A stretch of 64,000 nucleotides of DNA, taken from assembly GCA_035604595.1 (NCBI GenBank), contig DATNIE010000029.1, positions 62,001 through 126,000 of the forward strand, given 5' to 3'. Every line of letters starts with the position of its first letter. Positions within the stretch are counted from its first letter, which is position 1. The translations under genes and the position numbers were made by a program. The notes under the pieces were generated by a model. The model made no database searches and was not told the origin of the DNA. It saw only the letters and a list, made by a program, of their open reading frames with translations. Positions 44,313-53,359 of the stretch are shown here, piece by piece. The stretch comes from CAIKZZ01 sp035604595 (lineage in GTDB: Bacteria > Pseudomonadota > Gammaproteobacteria > Steroidobacterales > Steroidobacteraceae).

Positions 44313-45194
44313 GTGAAGACTGGATTCATCGGACTCGGCGCGATGGGTGCGCACATGGCGCGCAACCTTCACCGCGCCGGGCTGCTGGCCGGCGTCTGGA
44401 ACCGTGGCCGCGAGCGTGCGCAGGCATTTGCGGCCGAGACGGGATGCGCACTCGCCGCCGACCCGGCTGCACTCGCGCACAGCGTCGAGGTGATCGTCAT
44501 GTGCGTGTCGGCAGATGCTGACGTACTCGGCATCGTCGATGCGTTGCTGCCCGGCGCCCGCGCCGGTCTCGTCGTCATCGACTGCTCGACCGTCGCCGCT
44601 GCGACCGCCCGCGATGCGGCCGGACGACTGGCGCGCGCTGGAGCGGACTTCCTCGACTGCCCGGTCAGCGGTGGCGTCGAGGGCGCGCGCGACGCGACGC
44701 TCGCCATCATGTGCGGCGGCACTGCCGAAGCGTTCGCCCGCGCGCGACCGGTGCTCGAGAAGATGGGCCGCACGGTGGTGCACATCGGCCCGACCGGTTT
44801 CGGCCAGGCGACCAAGGCGACGAACCAGATCATGTGCGCCGGGATCATCCAAGCGGTTGCGGAGGCAATGGCCTTCGCCAAGGCCGAAGGGCTGCCGCTC
44901 GACAAGGTCATCGACACGCTCGGCAAGGGCGCGGGGTCGTCGTGGTACTTCGTCAACCGCGCGCCGTTCATGGCGCGCGGCAGCTTTCCGCCGGGATTTC
45001 GGATCAAGCTCCACGACAAGGACCTCAGGATCTGCCGCGACATGGCAGTGCGATATGGCGTGCATCTGCCCGTGATCGAAACGACGCTCGCCCAGTACGC
45101 GCTGTTGATCGAGTCGGGCCACGGCGACGAGGACATCTCATCGATCTTCCGGCTCAAGGACGCGCTATTCACGAGCGGGGGCACGCCGCGCTGA
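44313..45194 (+). CDS. NAD(P)-dependent beta-hydroxyacid dehydrogenase (GarR/HIBADH family)
   Basis: A 293-residue dehydrogenase starting with GTG. The Rossmann motif GFIGLGAMGAHMARNL is at the N-terminus, substrate motif DCPVSGGVEGARDATL in the middle, and the catalytic Lys in GQATKATNQIMCAG. Family members reduce tartronate semialdehyde or oxidise 3-hydroxyisobutyrate. The substrate is not readable here. It is eight bp upstream of algZ, where Pseudomonas has argH. Confidence 0.9.
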   Translation: MKTGFIGLGAMGAHMARNLHRAGLLAGVWNRGRERAQAFAAETGCALAADPAALAHSVEVIVMCVSADADVLGIVDALLPGARAGLVVIDCSTVAAATARDAAGRLARAGADFLDCPVSGGVEGARDATLAIMCGGTAEAFARARPVLEKMGRTVVHIGPTGFGQATKATNQIMCAGIIQAVAEAMAFAKAEGLPLDKVIDTLGKGAGSSWYFVNRAPFMARGSFPPGFRIKLHDKDLRICRDMAVRYGVHLPVIETTLAQYALLIESGHGDEDISSIFRLKDALFTSGGTPR

Positions 45195-45202
45195 GTGAGG
45201 CC

Positions 45203-46291
45203 ATGCCCGAGACCGTTGCCCCCGTCGAGGAGCCCGCGCCATCGTTCTATCTTCCGGACCTGTGCGCGCCGCGCATGGTCCTCGGGATCGTGCTGACGAC
45301 CGAGCTGATCGCGTTGCTGTTGACGACCGCGAGACTCGGGCTCGCCGGCGGGTTCTGGGACGACCTGGCGCGTACCTCGCTGTTTCTGCTGTGGATCGCG
45401 CTCGGCGCCGCGGCCACGCTGTGCGGCCTGCGGCCCAGACTCGCACGGCTCGGAGTCGGGCGCGGCTCGGCGGTGGTGCTCGGGCTGCTGCTCATCGTGA
45501 CCGGACTCGTGTCGGAGCTCGCCTGGTGGGCGGTGGCCTACGGATTCGATCTCGGCTATCTCGGCGAGCCGCTGTCTGGCCACGGCCACGCGGCGTTCCT
45601 GCTCGGGAATCTCGCGATCGGCCTGATCGTCGGCGGCATCCTGCTGCGCTACTTCTACGTCACCGATCAGTGGCGCCAGAACGTCGAGGGCGAGGCCCGC
45701 GCCCGGATCGATGCGCTGCAGGCGCGGATCCGGCCGCACTTCCTCTACAACAGCATGAACACGATCGCCTCGCTCACCCGGTCGAACCCGGTCGAGGCCG
45801 AGCGCGCGGTCGAGGACCTCGCGGATCTGTTCCGCGCGAGCCTCTCGGAGGCGCGCAACGAGGTACGGCTGTCCGACGAAGTCGAGATCGCGCGGACCTA
45901 TGAGCGCATCGAGCAGCTGCGGCTCGGCGCGCGCCTGAAGGTCGACTGGCAGCTCGGTCCACTGCCGGGCGATACGCTCGTGCCAGGCATGTTCCTGCAG
46001 CCGCTGCTGGAGAACGCGATCTACCACGGGATCGAGCGGCTGCCCGGCGGCGGCACCGTCACGATCACCGCACGTCGCGATGGCGCGACCGTCGAGATCG
46101 GAGTCGACAACCCGGTGCCCGATGGCGCCGCGGCCGGCGGGCGCGGGGGCAACCGGATCGCGCTCGCGAACCTTCGCGAGCGCCTCGGGTTGCTGTACGC
46201 CGGCTCCGCGCAGCTCGATACCCAGGAGTTGCCGGGACGCTTCGTCGCGCGGCTGCGCTTCCCCGCCGAGCGCCCGGCGCTGCGGCCGTGA
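45203..46291 (+). CDS. algZ: LytS/AlgZ-type sensor histidine kinase
   Basis: A 362-residue kinase with four predicted N-terminal membrane helices (from VLGIVLTTELIALLL to LLGNLAIGLIVGGILL) and a His_kinase domain: ALQARIRPHFLYNSMNTIASL holds the phospho-acceptor His (IRPHFLYNSMN), LVPGMFLQPLLENAIYHGI the N box, and NRIALANLRERLGLLYAG the G box. This is the LytS/AlgZ (FimS) type. The stop overlaps the GTG of algR. Signal unknown. Confidence 0.92.
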   Translation: MPETVAPVEEPAPSFYLPDLCAPRMVLGIVLTTELIALLLTTARLGLAGGFWDDLARTSLFLLWIALGAAATLCGLRPRLARLGVGRGSAVVLGLLLIVTGLVSELAWWAVAYGFDLGYLGEPLSGHGHAAFLLGNLAIGLIVGGILLRYFYVTDQWRQNVEGEARARIDALQARIRPHFLYNSMNTIASLTRSNPVEAERAVEDLADLFRASLSEARNEVRLSDEVEIARTYERIEQLRLGARLKVDWQLGPLPGDTLVPGMFLQPLLENAIYHGIERLPGGGTVTITARRDGATVEIGVDNPVPDGAAAGGRGGNRIALANLRERLGLLYAGSAQLDTQELPGRFVARLRFPAERPALRP

Positions 46292-47040
46292 CGGATCCGG
46301 CGGCGGTGCTGTCGGTGCTGGTCGTCGACGACGAGCCGCCAGCGCGGGAGCGGCTCGGCCGCCTGATCGCCGAGATCGCGGGCCTGCGCGTCGCGGGCGA
46401 GGCCGCGACCGGGCGCGAGGCGCTGGCGCGGGTCGATGAGCTGCATCCCGACGTCGTGCTTCTCGACGTGCGCATGCCGGACATGGACGGCCTCGAGACG
46501 GCGCGCCACCTCGCCGTGCTGCCCGCGCCGCCGGCGATCGTGTTCACGACCGCTTACGATGAGTACGCGCTCGCCGCCTTCGAGGCGCAGGCGATCGGGT
46601 ACCTGTTAAAGCCGATCCGCCGCGACAAGCTCGAGGCGGCGCTCGCAACCGCCCGCCGGCTCGCCAAGCCGCAGCTCGCGCCGCTCGCCGCGCTCGCGCG
46701 CCGCGGTCACTTCGCCGTCAGGGTCCGCGACCAGCTGAAACTGATCCCGGCGAGCGAGGTGCTCGCCTGCGTCGCGGGCCAGAAGTACGTGACGCTGCAC
46801 CACCGGCAGGGCTCCGACCTCGTCGAGGAGTCGTTGCGCTCGATCGAGGAGGAGTTCGCGGGAGAGTTCGTCCGCGTGCATCGCAGCGGCCTCGCAGCCG
46901 TTCGCCACGTCGCAGCGGTCGACCGCGACGCCGAGGGGCGCTATCGCGTGCATCTGCGCGACAGCGAGCTCACGCTCGAGGTCAGCCGGCGCCTGGTACG
47001 GGATTTGCTCCGGCGCCTGAAGCCGGCCGAGCCGTCCTGA
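46288..47040 (+). CDS. algR: LytTR response regulator AlgR
   Basis: A 250-residue regulator. The receiver domain shows VVDDEPPARERL, the phospho-Asp in VVLLDVRMPDMDG and the Lys in GYLLKPIRRDK. The C-terminal LytTR DNA-binding domain includes KLIPASEVLACVAGQKYVTLHH and EFVRVHRSGLAAVRHV. It starts at a GTG overlapping algZ. algZ-algR-hemC-hemD order is the same as in Pseudomonas, where AlgR controls alginate and type IV pilus genes; the regulon here is unknown. Confidence 0.92.
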   Translation: MTDPAAVLSVLVVDDEPPARERLGRLIAEIAGLRVAGEAATGREALARVDELHPDVVLLDVRMPDMDGLETARHLAVLPAPPAIVFTTAYDEYALAAFEAQAIGYLLKPIRRDKLEAALATARRLAKPQLAPLAALARRGHFAVRVRDQLKLIPASEVLACVAGQKYVTLHHRQGSDLVEESLRSIEEEFAGEFVRVHRSGLAAVRHVAAVDRDAEGRYRVHLRDSELTLEVSRRLVRDLLRRLKPAEPS

Positions 47041-48136
47041 ACGCCCGCTGGGTCAGCGCCCCGACGCCGCCCAGGAATACCGCGAACACGGCGAGGCTTC
47101 CGACCAGCGGCACGTGCCTCAGGATCGCGAGCGCGGCGAGCGCGCCTAAGAGCGCGAGAATTCGCCAGCCGACCAGCGCGCTCCTCGTCGGGGCAAGTCG
47201 CTCGAGCGCGAGATCGCCGACTGCCGTCGCTCCGCACACGTAGCCCAGCATCAGCACGGCCGCATAGACCGCGATTGCGACCAGCCCGACCGGAATTCCG
47301 ATCAGCGTGATGAACAGCATCAGCACGACGACCGGCACCATCACCAGCACGAGGAACCCGAGGCCAAGGCTCTGCGCCCACTCGCGCCGGGCAATGCCGC
47401 TCGTGTCGCTCATGAACGCGGGCCCTATCAGCAGCATCAGTATTCCAATCATGAAGCTGCCGCCGAACCACAGGCCGTGGCCGGCCTCGCTGGTCGCGCG
47501 GCGCGCCCGGTCGTGCCAACCGAAGTGGGCAGCGCGCGTCGACAGCTTCTCGAGCCCGCCACCGATTTGCGCGCCGGGTGCGACCTGCGGCGCCGTGTTC
47601 CCGTGATAGCGCACCCGCCCGCCGATCAGAGCCTGGGGGCCGATCTCGACCCGCCGCGCGGAGACTTCGACGTCCCCGGTGATGAGGCCATTGATGGCGA
47701 CGTCGCGCGCGGCGATCTGTACCGGGCCCTCCACCGTGCCTGCCAGCGTCACCGTCCGGCCGGCGAATGACGCCGCACCGACGATCTTCGCGGCCGGCGT
47801 GATATCGATCGTGTCGGCGAGCAGCCACGCATCGTGGCGCACGGTGCTGCTGACGGTGACCGAGCCGCCCACGGCGTACAGACTCTTGGCGACCGGGGCC
47901 TGGATGTCGATGTGGCCAGCCGCCGCGACGACACCGCCGGCCACCGGTGCCTCGACGGTGACCTCCCCGCCCGTCAGGACCGCATCACCCGCGACGGGCT
48001 CGGAGACCTCGACGGAGCTGCCCGCGGCAAAGCGGTCGGAGCCGATCGTGGATTCCGCGACCGCCTCACCCGTCGCCGTCTGGGCGAGGGCCGGCATGGC
48101 CGCGGCGAGGCCGACAGCAAGAATCACGGCACGCAT
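46982..48136 (-). CDS. Exported bactofilin-like beta-repeat protein with C-terminal membrane helices
   Basis: A 384-residue protein with a signal peptide (ILAVGLAAAMPALAQ). It is followed by ~170 residues of short beta-helix-like repeats, for example VAGDAVLTGGEVTVEAPVAG and later NGLITGDVEVSARRVEIGP, which resemble polymer-forming bactofilin turns. The C-terminal half has about five hydrophobic helices (from SFMIGILMLLIGPAFM to LVGSLAVFAVFLGGVGAL). I infer that the repeat domain is periplasmic. It is inserted on the opposite strand between algR and hemC, and its 3' end overlaps algR by 59 bp. Function unknown. Confidence 0.8.
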   Translation of the reverse strand: MRAVILAVGLAAAMPALAQTATGEAVAESTIGSDRFAAGSSVEVSEPVAGDAVLTGGEVTVEAPVAGGVVAAAGHIDIQAPVAKSLYAVGGSVTVSSTVRHDAWLLADTIDITPAAKIVGAASFAGRTVTLAGTVEGPVQIAARDVAINGLITGDVEVSARRVEIGPQALIGGRVRYHGNTAPQVAPGAQIGGGLEKLSTRAAHFGWHDRARRATSEAGHGLWFGGSFMIGILMLLIGPAFMSDTSGIARREWAQSLGLGFLVLVMVPVVVLMLFITLIGIPVGLVAIAVYAAVLMLGYVCGATAVGDLALERLAPTRSALVGWRILALLGALAALAILRHVPLVGSLAVFAVFLGGVGALTQRAFRTARPASGAGANPVPGAG

Positions 48137-48251
48137 GTACGTCCCCCACGCCCCCGCCCGCCTGCGGCAAGTCTGCGCATGGTAATCCCGGGGGTTCCCG
48201 CTCAGGTAGCCGCGCCGCCGCAGAGCAGCGGCTGCGTGGCAGAATGCCGCC

Positions 48252-49178
48252 ATGCAGCAGCTCCGTATCGCCACGCGCCGAAGCGCGCTTGCCCTCTGGC
48301 AGGCCGACCACGTCGCCGCGCTCCTGCGGGCCAGCCGCCCGGGGCTTGCGGTGACGCTGGTCCCGATCGTGACGCAGGGCGACCGGATCCAGGACCGGCC
48401 GCTAGCCGACGCCGGAGGCAAGGGGCTGTTTATAAAGGAGCTCGAGGTCGCGATGGCCGAGGACCGCGCCGACATCGCGGTGCATTCGATGAAGGACGTG
48501 CCGGCGGAGCTTCCGGACGGTTTCATCATCGCAGCGGTGCTGCCGCGGGCGGATCCGCGCGACGCGTTCCTGTCGCGGCGCTATGCCCGCTTCGCGGAGC
48601 TCCCTCGCGGCGCCCGGGTCGGCACCTCGAGCCAGCGGCGCCAGTGCCTGCTGAGGGCGGCCCGGCCGGACCTTGCGATCGCGCCGCTGCGGGGCAACGT
48701 CGATACCCGGCTGCGCAAGCTCGATGATGGGGACTTCGATGCGATCATCCTCGCCGCGGCCGGGCTCGTGCGCCTCGGGCTCGGCGCACGGATCACCGAG
48801 TACCTCGACCACAGCGTGTCGCTGCCCGCGGTCGGCCAAGGCATCGTCGGCCTCGAGTGCCGCAACGCGCCCGACCTTCTCGCGCTGCTCGAGCCGCTCG
48901 ATCACCGGCCGACCCGGGAGTGCCTGACCGCCGAGCGCGCCTTCGCCGCCCGCCTCGAGGGCAGCTGCCAGTCGCCGATCGCCGGCTTCGCGACGGTCGC
49001 GGGCCGTGCGCTCAGGCTCGAGGGCCTCGTCGGCGCTCCCGATGGCGCGACCGTTTATCGCCAGGCGGTCGAGGGCGACGCCCGCGACGGCGTCGCGCTC
49101 GGCCGGTCGCTCGCCGAGGCACTGCTCGAGGCCGGCGCCGCAGGACTGCTCGCGACGCTGCGGGGCACAGGAACCTGA
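48252..49178 (+). CDS. hemC: Porphobilinogen deaminase (hydroxymethylbilane synthase)
   Basis: Polymerises four porphobilinogens to hydroxymethylbilane. The 308-residue protein has IATRRSALALWQADHV, the catalytic Asp region HSMKDVPAELPDG, GTSSQRRQCLL and the dipyrromethane-cofactor Cys in LEGSCQSPIAGFA. It is followed after two bases by hemD. Its start is divergent from the bactofilin-like gene. Confidence 0.96.
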   Translation: MQQLRIATRRSALALWQADHVAALLRASRPGLAVTLVPIVTQGDRIQDRPLADAGGKGLFIKELEVAMAEDRADIAVHSMKDVPAELPDGFIIAAVLPRADPRDAFLSRRYARFAELPRGARVGTSSQRRQCLLRAARPDLAIAPLRGNVDTRLRKLDDGDFDAIILAAAGLVRLGLGARITEYLDHSVSLPAVGQGIVGLECRNAPDLLALLEPLDHRPTRECLTAERAFAARLEGSCQSPIAGFATVAGRALRLEGLVGAPDGATVYRQAVEGDARDGVALGRSLAEALLEAGAAGLLATLRGTGT

Positions 49179-49180
49179 GG

Positions 49181-49960
49181 ATGGCTGCCCTTGATGGCCT
49201 CGCGGTGCTCGTGACGCGCCCGGAGCCGCAGGCCGCGGCGCTCGCGCGCCGGCTCGCCGAGCAGGGCGCCGGAGTGTTCCGTCTTCCCGCGATCGAGCTG
49301 CATGCCCGCGACGATCTCGTGGCCCAGCGCGCGGCGCTGGGACCCATCGACCGCTTCCAGTGGATCGTCTTCGTCAGCGCCAACGCCGTGCGCTTTGGGG
49401 TGAGGCTGCTCGACGAGCGACGCGATCTGACGCTCGCGGCGGTCGGCCCCGCCACCGCCGCCGCGCTCAATCATGCGGGCTTCAGAGTTGCGCTCGTGCC
49501 GTCCGGGGGCTATGGCAGCGAGCACCTGCTCGCAAGCCCCGAGTTCGGGCACGTGCAGGGGCAGCGCATCCTGATCGTGCGCGGCGACAGCGGCCGCGAA
49601 CTTCTTGCCGAGGAGCTCACCACCCGCGGCGCGCAGGTCAGCTACGCCGAGGTCTACGAGCGGCGTTGCGCCCGACCGGTGCCAGGCGCCGTCGCTGCGG
49701 TCGAGGCGGAATGGAGCCGCGGTGCGATCGATATCGTCACCGCCACGAGCCCCGACGTCCTCAAGTGCCTGTATGAGCTCCTGAGCCCGGCTGGCCGCAG
49801 CCTGCTCGCGAGTACGGCGCTGCTCGCCGGCAGTCCGCGGATCGCCGCGCTCGCCCGCCAGATCGGTCTCAAAGGCCCGGTGGTGCTCGCCTCGCAACCG
49901 GACGATTCCGGCCTCGTGGATGCACTGCTGAAGTGGCGGCGGCATACTAGCGACTCCTGA
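49181..49960 (+). CDS. hemD: Uroporphyrinogen-III synthase
   Basis: A 259-residue HemD that closes hydroxymethylbilane to uroporphyrinogen III. The poorly conserved family is recognised by LVTRPEPQAAALARRL at the start, the FVSANAVRFGV motif, AAVGPATAAALNHAGF, ILIVRGDSGRELLAEEL and Y-x-R in YERRCARPV. Position between hemC and hemX supports the call. It begins at ATG 49181 directly after a GAGG site. Confidence 0.92.
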   Translation: MAALDGLAVLVTRPEPQAAALARRLAEQGAGVFRLPAIELHARDDLVAQRAALGPIDRFQWIVFVSANAVRFGVRLLDERRDLTLAAVGPATAAALNHAGFRVALVPSGGYGSEHLLASPEFGHVQGQRILIVRGDSGRELLAEELTTRGAQVSYAEVYERRCARPVPGAVAAVEAEWSRGAIDIVTATSPDVLKCLYELLSPAGRSLLASTALLAGSPRIAALARQIGLKGPVVLASQPDDSGLVDALLKWRRHTSDS

Positions 49961-49981
49961 CGCCGCCCCCGGCGATAGTCC

Positions 49982-51046
49982 ATGTCCGACCTCAGCGAAG
50001 CGCCAGTGACGGCGGCCGCCGGCGAAATCGACGACCGGCGCAGTGCCGAGCGGCGCCGTGGCGAGCAGCGGCGCGTCCAACGCGCACTGTGGCAGGGCGC
50101 GCTCGGACTGCTGCTCGGCGTGATCGCCATCGCGCTGGCCGCGCTCGCCGTTTGGCGCATCGTCGGCATCGAACGGGCGCTCGAGCGCAACCGGTCGGCC
50201 GATCAGCTCGCCAACCGCGACCTGGATGTGATCCGTACCGGGATCGCCAAGCTCGAGGCACAGGCCACCGCCAACAGCGCGACGCTCGGCCGCCTCGAGC
50301 CACTGCCGCACCAGCTCGAGCTGCTCGGACTTCGGGTCGGCACGATCGAGGACCGGATCGAGGCTCCGCAGCGAGCGGTCGCGCGGGTCGAGGCGGCGTA
50401 TCTGGTCGAGCTCGCCGATCGCCGGCTCGCACTCGAGCGCGACGTCGCCGGTGCGGTCCGGCTCTACGAGGCGGCTGCCGCCCGCCTCGCGAGCCTCACC
50501 GATGCCACCTCGCTCCGGATCCGGGCCCAGCTCGAGCGCGATCTGGCGCTGCTGCGTTCCGTGCCAGAACCCGACGTCAGCCAGATCGGCGCCCGGCTCG
50601 CGGCGGCAGGCGCGGTCGTCCGCGAGCTGCCGATGCTCGGAATGATCAAGAGCCAGTACGCACCGCCGGGCGAACCCGCGGCGCCGACACCCGGGCTCGC
50701 CCGCGCCTGGCAGCAGTTCACGACATCGCTGCACGAACTTGTCACGATCCGCCGCGTCAGCGACGCAACCGTCGAGCTGGTGTCGATGGAAGAGATCGGC
50801 GTCAGGCGTGATCACCTCGAGACGCTGCTGTTCGCGGCGCGGCTCGCGGCGCTCAGGGGCGACGATGCGGACTACGCGGCGAGCGTGGCGGCCGCCCGCG
50901 ACTGGCTGGCGCGGTTCTTCGACCTGCACGACCCCCACGGCAGTGCGCTCGAGGCGGAGCTCGCCGCGCTGGCCGGCAGCCGGGTGAGTCCCGAGATCCC
51001 CGACGTGTCGGGATCCCTGAAGCTGCTGCGGCGGGTCGCCAAATGA
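49982..51046 (+). CDS. hemX: HemX-like membrane protein
   Basis: A 354-residue protein with one N-terminal membrane helix (LWQGALGLLLGVIAIALAALAVW), then a coiled-coil-prone stretch and the conserved HemX-type helical domain (RLYEAAAARLASL, SQIGARLAAAGAVV). Despite old annotation as uroporphyrinogen methyltransferase it has no SAM-binding motif. Its role in tetrapyrrole synthesis is assumed from gene order. It overlaps hemY by four bases. Confidence 0.88.
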   Translation: MSDLSEAPVTAAAGEIDDRRSAERRRGEQRRVQRALWQGALGLLLGVIAIALAALAVWRIVGIERALERNRSADQLANRDLDVIRTGIAKLEAQATANSATLGRLEPLPHQLELLGLRVGTIEDRIEAPQRAVARVEAAYLVELADRRLALERDVAGAVRLYEAAAARLASLTDATSLRIRAQLERDLALLRSVPEPDVSQIGARLAAAGAVVRELPMLGMIKSQYAPPGEPAAPTPGLARAWQQFTTSLHELVTIRRVSDATVELVSMEEIGVRRDHLETLLFAARLAALRGDDADYAASVAAARDWLARFFDLHDPHGSALEAELAALAGSRVSPEIPDVSGSLKLLRRVAK

Positions 51047-52266
51047 AGCGTAGCGTGCTGCTGGTGGCCGCGTTGGTACTCGGCGCAGTGCTCGCCAACA
51101 CGCTGCTGCCGGAGAACGGCTACGTCGCGATCAGCTTTCGCGGCTATCTCATCGAGATGTCGGTTCCGACTCTGGCACTGTGCCTGCTGCTGACGCTGCT
51201 GGCCCTTCACGGCCTGCAGCGTCTCGCGCGCTTGCCGGGGAGGCTGCGCGCGGCCCGGCTCGAGCAGCGACGCGCGCAAGCACACGAGGACCTGAACCGC
51301 GGGCTCCTCGAGATGTCGGCCGGGCACTGGCGCGAGTCGGAGCTCGTTCTGACCCGCGCGGCGCGCGACGCCGCCTGGCCGGCCGTGCATTACCTGGCGG
51401 GCGCCCGGGCGGCGGATCTGCAGGGCCAGAGCGGGCGTCGCGACGCGTGGCTGGTGCTCGCGCGCGAGGCCGCCGCGGACGAGCCGGGACCGGTGCTGAT
51501 CACCGTCGCCGAGATGAACCTCAAGGACGGCAACAGCGGCGCGGCGCTCGAGGCGCTCACCTCGCTCGAGCAGCTGGGCGAACTCAACCCGCGTGGCCTG
51601 CTGCTGCTCGCCCGCGTGCACCGCCTGCGGGGCGACTTCGACCGGCTGCGGCAGCTCGAGCCGCGGCTGCGCAATACCCGCGGCATCCCGTCGGCGGCGG
51701 TCGACGAAATCATGGACACGCTGTACGGCGACATGCTGAAAGTGGCGACCGAGAGAGGCGGACTCGCGGCGCTGACTGCCGTGTGGGGCGAGGCCACGCG
51801 CGCGGCCCGGCGCCGGCCGACCGTCGCGGTCGCCTATGCGCGCGGACTCGCCCGCTTCGGGGAGCCGGAGCAGGCCGCGCTCGTGCTCCGCGAGCTCCTC
51901 GATGTGGATTGGAACGAGGCCGCGGTGCTGCTGTACGGCGAGCTCGCGGGCGGCGATCCGCTCGAGCGGCTGAGGGTCGCCGAGGGCTGGTTGCGGGGGC
52001 GGCGCGAGGATGCGGCGCTGCTGGTGTGCTGCGCGCGCCTGTGCCTGCGCGCGGAGCTCTACGGCAAGGCGCGCAGCTATCTGGAGACGAGCCAGGCGCT
52101 GCGGCCGCGCGCCGAGACGGCCCAGCTCCTCGCCCAGCTGATCGCCCAGCTCGGCGACCCGCAGCGCGCGATGCAGATCCTGAACGACGGGCTCGCGCTT
52201 GCCACCGGCCGACGGCCGGAGCTGCCACCGCTGCGGCAGCGGCGCTTCGGCATGCCGCGCCGCTGA
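51043..52266 (+). CDS. hemY: HemY (heme biosynthesis-associated TPR membrane protein)
   Basis: A 407-residue protein with two N-terminal membrane helices (LLVAALVLGAVLANTLL and VPTLALCLLLTLLALHGL) and the HemY_N signature GYVAISFRGYLIEMSVPTL, followed by a TPR-like helical region (ARGLARFGEPEQAALVLREL). It is the proteobacterial HemY, unrelated to protoporphyrinogen oxidase of the same name. It ends nine bases from the convergent reductase gene. Confidence 0.9.
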   Translation: MKRSVLLVAALVLGAVLANTLLPENGYVAISFRGYLIEMSVPTLALCLLLTLLALHGLQRLARLPGRLRAARLEQRRAQAHEDLNRGLLEMSAGHWRESELVLTRAARDAAWPAVHYLAGARAADLQGQSGRRDAWLVLAREAAADEPGPVLITVAEMNLKDGNSGAALEALTSLEQLGELNPRGLLLLARVHRLRGDFDRLRQLEPRLRNTRGIPSAAVDEIMDTLYGDMLKVATERGGLAALTAVWGEATRAARRRPTVAVAYARGLARFGEPEQAALVLRELLDVDWNEAAVLLYGELAGGDPLERLRVAEGWLRGRREDAALLVCCARLCLRAELYGKARSYLETSQALRPRAETAQLLAQLIAQLGDPQRAMQILNDGLALATGRRPELPPLRQRRFGMPRR

Positions 52267-52275
52267 GCGCGGCCG

Positions 52276-53319
52276 CTACTGCCGCGGCATCCTCGCCAGC
52301 ACGTCCGGGGCGTACTCGAAGGAGTCGAAGTACAGGCGGTCGGGGAGGAGCCCGCGGGCCGGCAGCGTCGCGCGCAATGCCGCGATCAGGGCCGGCGGCC
52401 CTGCCGCGTACACCTCGGCCGCGCCGAAATCCGCAAAGTCCGCGAGCACAGCCTCGTGCACGAGCCCCGTGCGGTACCGCAGGGCCTCATCTCGCGTCGG
52501 CGCCGACAGCACCGGCACGTAGCGCAGCGAGGCGAATCGCAGCAGGCGCTCCCGCACCCAGGCGTCCTCGTAGAGGTCGACCTCGTGGCGCGCGCCCCAG
52601 TATAAGAAGAGTGGCCGCCGGCTTCCGGTCTCGAGCACGTGGCGAACGATCGCCTTGGCGGGCGCGAAGCCGGTACCGCCCGCCACCAGAATCGCGGGCC
52701 CGGCGCCGTCGCCATCGACCGGGTCCCGGTAGCAGAACTGTCCCATCGGCCCCTCGATCCTCAGCAGCGCGCCGCGCGTCAGTGTCTCGAACACCTGCCC
52801 GGTGAACTCCCCTCCGGCGACCCGGCGGACGTGCAGCTCGATCAGCCCGGCATCGTGTGGTGGCGAGGCAATCGAGAAGCTGCGGCGCCGTCCGCCCGGC
52901 AGCATGATGTCCAGATACTGGCCCGCGCGAAAATGGAATTCCTCGATGGCCGGCAGCCGCAGGAACATGCCCACGACGTCCGGTGCCAGCCGCTCGAGCC
53001 GCTCGATCCGGCACGGCAGGCTCTTGATCTCGACATCCGTGACGCGGCGGATCTCGCGCGCCTCGACCGTGAGGTCAGTCAGGGCCTCGGCCTGGCACAG
53101 CAGCACGTAGCCCGCGGCGATTTCCTGATCGGTGAGCCCGAGCGGCCGGCCGCGCGGGTAGCGGATCCGGCCCTCGATCAGCCGCGCGCGGCACGAGCCG
53201 CAATTTCCGCCCTTGCAGCTGTGGGGCAGATTGACGTGCGCCGCGAGCGCCGCCGCGAGCGCCGATTGTCCTGGCGTGAGCTCGAGCACTCGGTTGCGGG
53301 GTCGGAGCGTGAGGCGCAT
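52276..53319 (-). CDS. 2Fe-2S ferredoxin / FAD-NAD reductase (CDP-6-deoxy-glucoseen reductase-like)
   Basis: A 347-residue electron-transfer protein. The N-terminal plant-type ferredoxin domain has HSCKGGNCGSCRARLIEG with a later Cys in YVLLCQAE, the four 2Fe-2S ligands. The FAD domain contains FRAGQYLDIMLPGGRRRSFS (RxYS-type RSFS), and the NAD domain ILVAGGTGFAPAKAIV. Similar proteins are annotated as CDP-6-deoxy-delta-3,4-glucoseen reductase or phenol hydroxylase reductase; its oxygenase partner is not visible here. ATG 53319 is divergent from the SDR gene with a 40-bp gap. Confidence 0.88.
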   Translation of the reverse strand: MRLTLRPRNRVLELTPGQSALAAALAAHVNLPHSCKGGNCGSCRARLIEGRIRYPRGRPLGLTDQEIAAGYVLLCQAEALTDLTVEAREIRRVTDVEIKSLPCRIERLERLAPDVVGMFLRLPAIEEFHFRAGQYLDIMLPGGRRRSFSIASPPHDAGLIELHVRRVAGGEFTGQVFETLTRGALLRIEGPMGQFCYRDPVDGDGAGPAILVAGGTGFAPAKAIVRHVLETGSRRPLFLYWGARHEVDLYEDAWVRERLLRFASLRYVPVLSAPTRDEALRYRTGLVHEAVLADFADFGAAEVYAAGPPALIAALRATLPARGLLPDRLYFDSFEYAPDVLARMPRQ

Positions 53320-53359
53320 GGAGGTCCAGTTTGCCCGCATTCAGCCTAGAATGCCGCCC

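Noticed and set aside
49055..50938. A 627-residue minus-strand open frame under hemC, hemD and hemX
   Set aside because: Shadow of the heme genes; no recognisable domain and atypical composition.
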